A DNA stretch of 64,000 nucleotides from Rhizobium chutanense (GTDB lineage: Bacteria; Pseudomonadota; Alphaproteobacteria; Rhizobiales; Rhizobiaceae): positions 62,001 through 126,000 of the forward strand of contig NZ_NWSV01000014.1 in NCBI RefSeq assembly GCF_002531935.1, read 5' to 3'. Below the pieces are notes generated by a model that saw only the letters and a list, made by a program, of their open reading frames with translations, did no database searches and was not told the origin of the DNA. A program made the translations under genes and the position numbers. Shown in pieces: positions 25,726 to 33,247 of this stretch; position 1 is the stretch's first letter; each line of letters starts with the position of its first letter.

Positions 25726-26385
25726 ATGAGCTTGCGTATCAACGATATTGCCCCCGATTTTACTGCCGAGACCACGCAGGGACCGATCAGCTTCCATGAC
25801 TGGATCGGCAACGGCTGGGCCGTTCTGTTCTCGCATCCGAAGAATTTCACGCCCGTCTGCACCACCGAGCTCGGCGCCATGGCCGGCCTCGCCGGAGAAT
25901 TTTCCAAGCGCGGCGTCAAGATCATCGGCATTTCCGTCGATCCTGTGGAAAGCCATGCCAAGTGGAAGGGCGACATCAAGACCGCTACAGGCTTCGATGT
26001 CGATTATCCGCTGATCGGCGACAAGGACCTCAAGGTCGCCAAGCTCTACGACATGCTGCCGGCCGGCGCCGGCGAGAGCTCCGAGGGCCGCACGCCCGCC
26101 GACAATGCGACGGTGCGTTCGGTCTTCATCATCGGGCCCGACAAGAAGATCAAGCTGGTCCTGACCTATCCGATGACGACGGGCCGGAATTTCAACGAGA
26201 TCCTGCGCGCCATCGATTCCATCCAGTTGACGGCAAAACACCAGGTGGCGACGCCGGCGAACTGGAACCAGGGCGAGGACGTCATCATCACCGCGGCGGT
26301 GTCCAACGAGGACGCGATCACGCGTTTCGGCTCCTTCGATACGGTGCTGCCCTATCTCAGGAAGACGAAGCAGCCGTCGGCCTGA
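25726..26385 (+). CDS. 1-Cys peroxiredoxin (Prx6 type)
   Basis: A 219-residue AhpC/TSA-fold peroxidase that reduces hydrogen peroxide and organic hydroperoxides. The peroxidatic cysteine is C45 in FTPVCTTELG, the Prx6-type motif, and no resolving cysteine is visible in the rest of the chain, so it is 1-Cys. The C-terminal domain (TANWNQGEDVII-like) has normal Prx6 length. GGAGG lies about 8 nt before the ATG. A strong terminator follows, so it is monocistronic. Confidence 0.94.
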   Translation: MSLRINDIAPDFTAETTQGPISFHDWIGNGWAVLFSHPKNFTPVCTTELGAMAGLAGEFSKRGVKIIGISVDPVESHAKWKGDIKTATGFDVDYPLIGDKDLKVAKLYDMLPAGAGESSEGRTPADNATVRSVFIIGPDKKIKLVLTYPMTTGRNFNEILRAIDSIQLTAKHQVATPANWNQGEDVIITAAVSNEDAITRFGSFDTVLPYLRKTKQPSA

Positions 26386-26409
26386 CAGCGGCTTTCCAGC
26401 CCGTTCCCG

Positions 26410-26444
26410 AAGCCGCCGTGGCCATTGGCCCGGCGGCTTTTTTG
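26410..26444 (+). terminator. Terminator of peroxiredoxin gene
   Basis: AGCCGCCG pairs with CGGCGGCT around a 12-nt loop, followed by seven T. Confidence 0.9.
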
Positions 26445-26453
26445 TGATCAGGG

Positions 26454-27023
26454 CTATTCAGGTTTCGCTGGCGCATCCAACAACTGGACCAGAACGCCAT
26501 TGCTTCCCCTGACATCGGTGAAATCGAGAAATGTGTGAGGGCCGTAAACATCGTCCCACGTTGTCACGGAATTTCCATTTAAGCTTGTTCGTTTGGAGAT
26601 GTTCTTGCTCAGGTGGAGTGTTCTGACGATGTCATCAAAAAATGCGCGTTTGTCCGGCGTATTTGATGCCACTCCGCAGTTTGTGGCGTTGATAGCGGGT
26701 CCGCTGATCTTCTCGAGAAGTAAGCTGAAGTGACCAGTGGTGAGAGTTCCCTCAAAGACTTGGAGATGACGCGTGATGTCTGCAGTCTGCTTTTCCGTCC
26801 TGTCCGTTGACTTCCGCATGGACATCGCCTGCGCTGTCGCGCTGATATGTTCAAAGTTTTCGGGCTCAAGCGTGCACATCACCTGAAACGTATTGATGAC
26901 CGCATCGTCATGATTCGCTAGAGGACCCGCTGCCGTGGCGTGTTCGGCGTTTGTTGCAAAAGCTGATGCGGCGTGAATGGTGCCCAGCAGTATTACGCCC
27001 ATAGCGATCTTAGTCACACGCAT
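26454..27023 (-). CDS. Secreted hypothetical protein
   Basis: A 189-residue protein with a Sec signal peptide (MRVTKIAMGVILLGTIHAASA) and two cysteines in the mature part (VMCTLEPENF and NCGVAS). No family was recognised. The ATG at 27023 has GGAG 6 nt upstream; a GTG at 27035 is less suited. Base composition is visibly less GC-rich than its neighbours, which may mean acquisition by transfer. It is convergent with the peroxiredoxin gene. Confidence 0.65.
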   Translation of the reverse strand: MRVTKIAMGVILLGTIHAASAFATNAEHATAAGPLANHDDAVINTFQVMCTLEPENFEHISATAQAMSMRKSTDRTEKQTADITRHLQVFEGTLTTGHFSLLLEKISGPAINATNCGVASNTPDKRAFFDDIVRTLHLSKNISKRTSLNGNSVTTWDDVYGPHTFLDFTDVRGSNGVLVQLLDAPAKPE

Positions 27024-27206
27024 ATTAGTCTCCACTCTGGTGGCCCAGACGCCTAATCGATCGCCGTCGGCTGCGAGCGCTTTTTCGCATGAAAGACGAA
27101 AATTGGAAACCTCAGACCGTCCGCGCCAAATAGGGAAGCGTCGCGCCTTGATTGATGGTATCTAGAAATCCAGCGTCGCGATGGAAGTCGAACCTGCCGA
27201 GATCCG

Positions 27207-28163
27207 ATGATAGGGCGAAAGCGTCAGTCCGACATGGGGAGAAGCCCGGCGAAGGCCCTGCTTTCGCTCTGTTTTCTGTTTTGCGCGATAGGCACGCCGA
27301 AGGCCCAATCGGAGGAGAGTGCCGACGAGCCTGTCTGCCTTTATTCTGGGCCGTCGGCGTCGGGACCGGATGAGACGCTCTGCATCCGCAAGGACAGTTT
27401 CAATCGCGATCTCTGCGTCGCGATCGAGCATTTCGCCAGCGCCAATCAACTGCCGCCGGATTATTTCGCCCGCCTCATCTGGCGCGAGAGCACCTTTCGC
27501 CCCGATGCCGTCAGCTTCAAGGGAGCGCAGGGGATTGCGCAGTTCATGCCCGGAACGGCGAAACTGCGCGGCCTTGAAGACAGCTATCAGGTGTTGGAAG
27601 CACTCAGGAAATCGGCGCAATATCTCGATGAATTGCGCAATCGTTTCGGCAATCTCGGTCTCGCCGCCGCCGCCTATAATGCCGGCGAAAACGGCCTTGC
27701 CTCTTATCTTAAGTCAGGCAGGTTACCTTACGAGACGCGGGGCTATGTGTTGGCGATCACCGCCCATACGGTCGAGGAATGGAAGGATAATCCGCCGGAA
27801 AGTGCGGCAGCCCCGCTCGACAAGGACAAGTCCTTTCTCGATGGCTGCGTGGCGCTTGCCGAACGGCGGACGTTGAAGGACGCGCCCTGGCGGCCGGAGG
27901 GCAACTGGGCCCCCTGGGGCGTTCAGCTTGCGGCGAATGCGGATGTCGCAATGGCCCGGCGCCTGTTTCTCGATGCCGTGCAGGATCTGCCTGCGCCCCT
28001 GAATGCCGAGCAGCCGCTGATCCTGCGTCAGCGCGATCGCAGCTTTGGCTTTCGCCCGCGATATGCTGCCCGCATCGGCCGGCCGACGCGTATGGAAGCC
28101 AATAACCTCTGCAACCAGATCCGGAAGCACGGCGGCACCTGCCTTGTTTTCAAAAATCCATAG
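27207..28163 (+). CDS. Lytic transglycosylase, SLT domain
   Basis: A 318-residue periplasmic murein enzyme. A signal sequence (ALLSLCFLFCAIGTPKAQ) precedes an SLT domain with the catalytic glutamate in IWRESTF, then KGAQGIAQFMPGT and LAAAAYNAGENG, the usual Slt motifs. It cleaves the MurNAc-GlcNAc bond with anhydro-ring formation. The C-terminal ~120 residues lack a recognised domain and end with a Cys pair (NLCNQIRKHGGTC) similar in shape to an SPOR-like terminal turn. The start could also be at residue 10. Confidence 0.88.
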   Translation: MIGRKRQSDMGRSPAKALLSLCFLFCAIGTPKAQSEESADEPVCLYSGPSASGPDETLCIRKDSFNRDLCVAIEHFASANQLPPDYFARLIWRESTFRPDAVSFKGAQGIAQFMPGTAKLRGLEDSYQVLEALRKSAQYLDELRNRFGNLGLAAAAYNAGENGLASYLKSGRLPYETRGYVLAITAHTVEEWKDNPPESAAAPLDKDKSFLDGCVALAERRTLKDAPWRPEGNWAPWGVQLAANADVAMARRLFLDAVQDLPAPLNAEQPLILRQRDRSFGFRPRYAARIGRPTRMEANNLCNQIRKHGGTCLVFKNP

Positions 28164-28260
28164 CCGGCCGGCTTGCCCGTTCCTGGCGAAAAGTCTGCTT
28201 GCAGGATCGCAGCCCGGCGCAGCATAGTCGGTGCGGATCATGCCAAAGGGAGGAACGGCA

Positions 28261-29232
28261 ATGCGGGTTTTGGTCATCGGCGCAACGGGCCATGTCGGCA
28301 CCTACCTCGTTCCCCGCCTGGTGGAGGCGGGCCACGACGTCGTCACCATCAGCCGCGGCGTGGCACAGCCTTATACGGCAAACCGCGCCTGGGCTTTCGT
28401 CGATCAGCGCCAGATGGATCGGGCCGAAATGGAGCGGTCCGGCGACTTCGGCCCGGCCGTGCGGGCAGTGAAAGCCGATATCGTCATCGACATGATCTGC
28501 TTCACGTTGGAAAGTGCCGAGCAACTGGTGATGGCCCTGTCCGGGCATGTCGGCCACTTCCTGCATACAGGTACGATCTGGACGCATGGTTACCCCAGTG
28601 CCGTGCCGACACGGGAGGAAGCGCCGAAGTCTCCTTTCGGTGACTATGGCACACAGAAGGCCGCAATCGAAACCTATCTGCTGCAGCAGGCAAGGCTGCG
28701 CGGATTTCCGGCGACCGTCATCCATCCCGGCCACATCGTCGGCCCGGGATGGGCGCCGCTCAATCCTGCCGGCAATTTCAATCTGCAGGTCTTTTCGACC
28801 CTTGCCCGTGGCGAAGCCCTGGCATTGCCCAATTTCGGCCTGGAAACCGTTCATCACGTCCATGCCGATGATGTGGCAGCGATGTTCATGGGCGCGATCG
28901 CCAACTGGAGTGCCTCGATCGGCGAAAGTTTCCATGCAGTTTCCGAGCAAGCGCTGACGTTGCGCGGCTATGCGGAAGCTATGCACCGGTGGTTCGGGCA
29001 TGAGCCGAAGCTGACCTTCGCGCCCTTCGACGCCTGGGCCGAGGGGCAGACGACCGAGGATGCGGAGGCCACATGGGAGCATATCGCCCGCAGCCCGAAT
29101 TGCTCGATCGCCAAAGCCCGGCGCCTGCTTGGGTATGCCCCGAGATACACTTCTCTGCAGGCGGTGCAGGAGGCGGTGGGATGGCTGGTCGGACAGGGGC
29201 GGATCAAGAGCTGGTCCGTCACTGGATACTAA
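28261..29232 (+). CDS. NAD-dependent epimerase/dehydratase family protein
   Basis: A 323-residue extended-SDR protein. The loop VIGATGHVGTYL is right at the N-terminus, and TGTIWTHG and PGHIVGPGW blocks are typical of the atypical SDRs related to nucleoside-diphosphate-sugar epimerases. The canonical YxxxK is replaced by YGTQKAA. The ATG at 28261 has GGGAGG 7 nt upstream and places the Rossmann loop normally. The substrate is unknown. Its stop overlaps that of the convergent glycerate kinase gene. Confidence 0.82.
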   Translation: MRVLVIGATGHVGTYLVPRLVEAGHDVVTISRGVAQPYTANRAWAFVDQRQMDRAEMERSGDFGPAVRAVKADIVIDMICFTLESAEQLVMALSGHVGHFLHTGTIWTHGYPSAVPTREEAPKSPFGDYGTQKAAIETYLLQQARLRGFPATVIHPGHIVGPGWAPLNPAGNFNLQVFSTLARGEALALPNFGLETVHHVHADDVAAMFMGAIANWSASIGESFHAVSEQALTLRGYAEAMHRWFGHEPKLTFAPFDAWAEGQTTEDAEATWEHIARSPNCSIAKARRLLGYAPRYTSLQAVQEAVGWLVGQGRIKSWSVTGY

Positions 29233-30494
29233 CGGATCAGGATCGCCCTGAAATCGTTGACGTTGGTTCCGGTCGGCCCGGTTTCGAAGAGGTCGCCGAC
29301 GCTCGCAAAACCCGAATAGCTGTCATTGCCGTCGAGCAGTCGGCGCGGATCGAGGCCGGTGGCGCGCAGGCGCCTCACCGTGCCGCCATCGGCAAAGGCG
29401 CCGGCATTGTCTTCGGAGCCGTCGATGCCGTCGGTGTCGGCGGCCAGGACATGAATGCTCTCCTGTCCGTCGATTGCAAGCGCCATGGCAAGCGCGAATT
29501 CACCGTTGCGCCCGCCCTTGCCGCCCTTGGCGCGCAGCGTCACGGTCGTCTCGCCGCCGGAAAGGATGACGACCGGTTTGGGAAACGGTCTGTTTCGGCC
29601 CAACACCTCGCGGGCGATTGCCGCATGTACCAGCGCCACGTCGCGCGATTCTCCTTCGATCGCATCCGAGAGGATGGCGGGCTCGATCCCTTGCGATTTT
29701 GCCAGGGCAGCGGCAGCCTCCAGCGATACGCCGGCCGAGGCGATGACGTGGTGCGAGTGATGTAGAAATACGGGATCGTCCGGTCGTGGTGCATCGGCCT
29801 TCGGCGAATTCAGATGGTCGAGTGCCGCTTGCGGCAGCTTGAGCCCGTATTGGCGGGCGATCTCCAGCGCCTGGTGCCGCGTCGAACCATCAGGCACAGT
29901 CGGCCCGGAGGCGACATGGGCGGGGTTGTCGCCGGGAATGTCGGAGACAACAAGGCTGACGACCTTTGCTCTGGTTGCTGCAGCAAGTCTTCCGCCCTTG
30001 ATGGTGGAGAGATGTTTGCGCACCACATTCATTGCCGAGATCGGCGCGCCGGAGGCAAGCAGCATTTCGTTAAGTGCAATCTCGTCTTCGAGGGTCAAAC
30101 CCTCCGGCGGCGCAGGCAGCAGCGCCGAGCCGCCGCCGCAGATCAGCGCGATCACCAGATCGTCTTCCGTCAGTCCGTGCACCGTCTCCATCAGTCGTTT
30201 TGCCGCGGCAAGTCCTGCCGCATCGGGAACAGGATGGGCGGCCTCGATGATCTCGATGTCGCGCGTTTCGCAGCCATAGCCGTAGCGTGTGACCACCAGA
30301 CCCTCGAGCGGCCCGCCCCAGACGCTTTCGAGCGCTCGTGCCATCTGCGCCGCACCCTTGCCGGCGCCGATCACCACGGTTCGTCCCTTCGGCCTGTCAG
30401 GCAGGTTCGCCTTGATGCCGGTCAGCGGGTCGGCGGCGCGAACCGCCGCGTCGAACAGGCTTTTCAGGAAATCGCGGGGAGCTGATATCGTCAT
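29229..30494 (-). CDS. Glycerate 2-kinase (MOFRL family)
   Basis: A 421-residue DUF4147/MOFRL glycerate kinase, often annotated as hydroxypyruvate reductase or TtuD. The N-terminal block TVVIGAGKGAAQMARAL, the CGGGSALLPAP loop, and the C-terminal MOFRL segment with TDGIDGSEDNAGA are characteristic. It phosphorylates D-glycerate to 2-phosphoglycerate in glyoxylate/tartrate catabolism. The start at 30494 gives the family N-terminus. It is convergent with and overlaps the epimerase gene by three bases. Confidence 0.9.
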   Translation of the reverse strand: MTISAPRDFLKSLFDAAVRAADPLTGIKANLPDRPKGRTVVIGAGKGAAQMARALESVWGGPLEGLVVTRYGYGCETRDIEIIEAAHPVPDAAGLAAAKRLMETVHGLTEDDLVIALICGGGSALLPAPPEGLTLEDEIALNEMLLASGAPISAMNVVRKHLSTIKGGRLAAATRAKVVSLVVSDIPGDNPAHVASGPTVPDGSTRHQALEIARQYGLKLPQAALDHLNSPKADAPRPDDPVFLHHSHHVIASAGVSLEAAAALAKSQGIEPAILSDAIEGESRDVALVHAAIAREVLGRNRPFPKPVVILSGGETTVTLRAKGGKGGRNGEFALAMALAIDGQESIHVLAADTDGIDGSEDNAGAFADGGTVRRLRATGLDPRRLLDGNDSYSGFASVGDLFETGPTGTNVNDFRAILIR

Positions 30495-30689
30495 CGGTGT
30501 CTCTGCCTGGAGTGTCGATCGTGCTGCGGAACTGTCGGTGCATCGGCATGCCGGCGTCAAGGTCGAAGGCGACACGCCGTGACGACTTCGGTTGCAAATT
30601 CTGATTCGTGGAAAGAACGGGTACGACGAATAGAAAGCATTAACCATAGTCCCGTAGACAACGAACAGGATCAAAGGAACCCGTGTTCG

Positions 30690-30989
30690 ATGGCTACTGA
30701 AATGACCGGCCGCCCCGTCGCCCCTCGTGAAGGCAGGGTTATTGCGTTTCCCTCCGGAACCGGCACTGCCAATATCGAGCGCTGCGCCCGTGAGCTCGGC
30801 CGGCGGCACGGCGCCGAGGCGATAGAATTCTGGAGGGCCGAATGCCGCAGGATTGCCGATCAGCTTCTGGCAGCCGGGATGCCGGAGAGTGATGTCGGCG
30901 AGCGCGTGCTGCAGTTCCAGCAGGATGTCCAGATCGAACTCGTCCTCAGCCATCAAAACGGCCCGCTGCCCAAGTCTCAGAACCGATAG
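30690..30989 (+). CDS. Small hypothetical protein, DUF6074-like
   Basis: A 99-residue soluble protein with N-terminal EGRVIAFPSGTG and a helical remainder, including RRIADQLLAAGMPES. The VIxFP start resembles the small DUF6074-like rhizobial proteins, a tentative match. AAGGA lies 11 nt upstream of the ATG. The function is unknown. It is convergent with the esterase gene. Confidence 0.6.
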   Translation: MATEMTGRPVAPREGRVIAFPSGTGTANIERCARELGRRHGAEAIEFWRAECRRIADQLLAAGMPESDVGERVLQFQQDVQIELVLSHQNGPLPKSQNR

Positions 30990-31005
30990 CGGCGATCTTC
31001 GACGA

Positions 31006-32097
31006 TTACCGCAGTAGCCCGGCGGAGCGGAGGGCATCTTCGATGACCTTCTGAATGCCGCCGCGGTCGCTGCCAGTGGTGAATGGAACCGCGGCGTTTT
31101 CCGCTTGCGCAGCAGAGGGTTTTGCGTTGCTGCGCTTTTCAAACGAGGGAACGAGCCCCCAGGACCTGGCAATTTCGACAGTCGAGGAAATTCCGACGTC
31201 AAGCATGAAGGGGCCGCTTGCCCCGTAGCCGGTGCCGACATCGAGCGGCGTGCCGTGATCCATACCCGCAATCGTATGGAGCTCGATCACCTCGGTCCCA
31301 TGGGCATCTGTCCAGATCCTTCGCTGATGTCGTCCGATATCGTCGACGCGCGACGGCGATGCGTCGATGCCGTGGATATTTCTCCATTGCTCGACGATCG
31401 CATTCGCGTTGGATGGCACGACGGTTCTGTCTGCGCTTCCCTGCCACAGGGACAATGTCGGCCAGGGGCCTTTGTGGCCTGAAGCGTTTCTCAACCGCAG
31501 CTGAAGTTCTCCGGCGGTCGGGCCGCCGTGACCGCGCATTCGGTCGAAGGCCTCGGGAATGGTCGCAGCACTGGCATAGGGCAGGCCTGCAATGATCGCG
31601 CCGCCGGCAAAAACCTCCGGGTAGGTGGCAAGCATGGCGGCGGCCATGGCGCCGCCGGCCGAAAGCCCGGTCACGAAAACGCGCCTGCTGTCCATACCGT
31701 ATTCCGCTACGACCTTTGCGATCATCTGGCGAATGGAAAAGACCTCGCCGTGATCCCGGCGGATATCTTCCGGGTTAAACCAGTTGAAGCAGAGGTTTGG
31801 ATTGTTTGCCCTTCGCTGCTCGGGAAACAGCAGCGCAAAACCATAATCCTCGGCCAACCTAGACCACCCCGACCCGATATCATAGCCGGCGGCAGTCTGG
31901 GTGCAGCCGTGCAGAATGACCACCAGGGCCGTGTTTTTCCCCCGCTTCGATGGCAGGTAGATGTAACCGCCCAAGGCGCCCGGATTTGCGCCGAATGCGT
32001 CCAAGGCGAGGAGATTGGGATTTTCCTGCGTGGGGCGGGGGCGAAGCGTTCCTCGCAACGCAGCAAGGCGTGCGAGGGTGTCTGACATAGATCTCAT
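31006..32097 (-). CDS. PHB depolymerase family esterase
   Basis: A 363-residue alpha/beta hydrolase of the Esterase-PHB/LpqC family. The oxyanion region is LVVILHGCTQTA, the nucleophile elbow is GLSAGGAMAA, and the catalytic histidine lies in GMDHGTPLDVG. No signal peptide is seen, so it may act on internal polyhydroxybutyrate or another ester. GGAG 6 nt before the ATG at 32097 decides the start; 32088 is an alternative. It is divergent from an iron-permease-like gene. Confidence 0.85.
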   Translation of the reverse strand: MRSMSDTLARLAALRGTLRPRPTQENPNLLALDAFGANPGALGGYIYLPSKRGKNTALVVILHGCTQTAAGYDIGSGWSRLAEDYGFALLFPEQRRANNPNLCFNWFNPEDIRRDHGEVFSIRQMIAKVVAEYGMDSRRVFVTGLSAGGAMAAAMLATYPEVFAGGAIIAGLPYASAATIPEAFDRMRGHGGPTAGELQLRLRNASGHKGPWPTLSLWQGSADRTVVPSNANAIVEQWRNIHGIDASPSRVDDIGRHQRRIWTDAHGTEVIELHTIAGMDHGTPLDVGTGYGASGPFMLDVGISSTVEIARSWGLVPSFEKRSNAKPSAAQAENAAVPFTTGSDRGGIQKVIEDALRSAGLLR

Positions 32098-32232
32098 GAT
32101 AGTCTCCGCCAATCAGCTGCCGGGATGGCGGTGATGCCTGGCTAAACGCATCGGGCGGCGGAAAGTTGCTGCGCTGCACAATATTATTCGAGTCGGCCGG
32201 ATTTCCAGGTGCGCGGGCCGCTCGGCAGGCAA

Positions 32233-32257
32233 GGAACTTCAATCCGGATGTGACGTT
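32233..32257 (+). promoter_or_regulatory. EcfG-type general stress promoter
   Basis: GGAAC (32233-32237), 16 nt, then CGTT (32254-32257): a complete match to the alphaproteobacterial EcfG/RpoE2 consensus. It lies 51 nt before the iron-permease-like start. Confidence 0.7.
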
Positions 32258-32307
32258 GATGTTGTCGATTGACAGCATTGATGCTGCAATCCAGCGAGGC
32301 TTTTCAG

Positions 32308-32715
32308 ATGTCGAACAAACCCAACTTCTTCTCTTCCTTTGCAACGGCCGTCGCCGATTTCTCGGGAAAGCCGTTCACCTTTGTCGCGGCTCTGACGCTC
32401 GTGCTCGCTTGGGCGATATCCGGCCCTTTTTTTGGCTATTCTGAAACCTGGCAGCTGGTGATCAATACAACCACGACCATCATTACCTTCCTGATGGTAT
32501 TTGTATTGCAGAACAGCCAGAACCGCGACGGCAAAGCGGTCCAGGCCAAGCTTGACGAACTCATCCTGACGAGCCAGGCCGCCAACAAATTCGTCGGCAT
32601 CGAGAAGCTGGAGGAGGGTGAACTGAGAGAAATGAGCAAGACGCTTGCCGCGCAAGCCGAATGCGTCGGGGAGAAAGCGGATGAGAAATCTGCCACGGAG
32701 GCAGCATCCAGCTGA
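32308..32715 (+). CDS. Low-affinity iron permease family small membrane protein
   Basis: A 135-residue protein with two membrane helices (about residues 18-37 and 45-65), then the signature VLQNSQNRDGKAVQAKLDEL. This matches the low-affinity iron permease family (Fet4-like in name only; the bacterial members are short and untested as iron carriers). The C-terminal part is charged. It has a consensus EcfG promoter, so it is likely a stress gene. A paralog lies at 32737-33096 on the other strand. Confidence 0.82.
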   Translation: MSNKPNFFSSFATAVADFSGKPFTFVAALTLVLAWAISGPFFGYSETWQLVINTTTTIITFLMVFVLQNSQNRDGKAVQAKLDELILTSQAANKFVGIEKLEEGELREMSKTLAAQAECVGEKADEKSATEAASS

Positions 32716-32736
32716 CGCATATCGCTTCGACGCGCC

Positions 32737-33096
32737 TCAGTTCATCGTCTCTCTGATCTGGTCGTGATGTTGCCGACGCATTTCCTCAATGGCCTCGGCC
32801 TCGTTCTTCTCGGCTGCGATCCAATGATTTCCAGCCTTGCTTGATCGGATCAATTCGTCGAGCTTGGTCTGGAGCGCCATCATGTCCCGATTTTGGGCGT
32901 GCTGCACCAGCAGCAAAATGAAAAAGACGATGAGTGTCCCCACCATGTTGGTCAGCAGAAACCATTGCCGGGGGAAAGAAAAGTGCAGACCGACCACCGC
33001 CCACAAGACTGCCAATATGATGAGGGTCGCAGGTACGGCGCGATGCCCTGCCCACAAGACGGCCAAGTCGGAGATCTGTCGAAAACGCCAGCGCAT
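32737..33096 (-). CDS. Low-affinity iron permease family small membrane protein (paralog)
   Basis: A 119-residue relative of the protein at 32308, with two helices and the signature LVQHAQNRDMMALQTKLDEL. The ATG at 33096 has GGAGG 5 nt upstream; longer in-frame starts lack this. The two paralogs converge 21 nt apart. It is followed at its 5' side by a strong palindrome and katE. Confidence 0.8.
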   Translation of the reverse strand: MRWRFRQISDLAVLWAGHRAVPATLIILAVLWAVVGLHFSFPRQWFLLTNMVGTLIVFFILLLVQHAQNRDMMALQTKLDELIRSSKAGNHWIAAEKNEAEAIEEMRRQHHDQIRETMN

Positions 33097-33185
33097 ACGG
33101 CCTCCACAGCGCACAACATTGAAGATGGAGCGGATCGAAGCCGTTTCCATCACCCTCACTCGATAAAAAATGCGCGCTGTGAACA

Positions 33186-33215
33186 GCCTAAAACCCGCGT
33201 CCGCGGGTTTTAGGC
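33186..33215. repeat. Perfect 14-bp inverted repeat
   Basis: Arms 33186-33199 and 33202-33215 are exact complements with a two-base centre. It lies 32 nt beyond the katE stop and before the small permease-like gene. On the minus strand the right half contains TTTT, so a katE terminator is likely. Confidence 0.7.
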
Positions 33216-33247
33216 GATGACGGGCCATTTTCATGGCGTCCGGACGA

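Noticed and set aside
32737..33234. Longer form of the small permease-like protein
   Set aside because: The extra 46 codons lack a ribosome site and run into the palindrome after katE; the start at 33096 has GGAGG.
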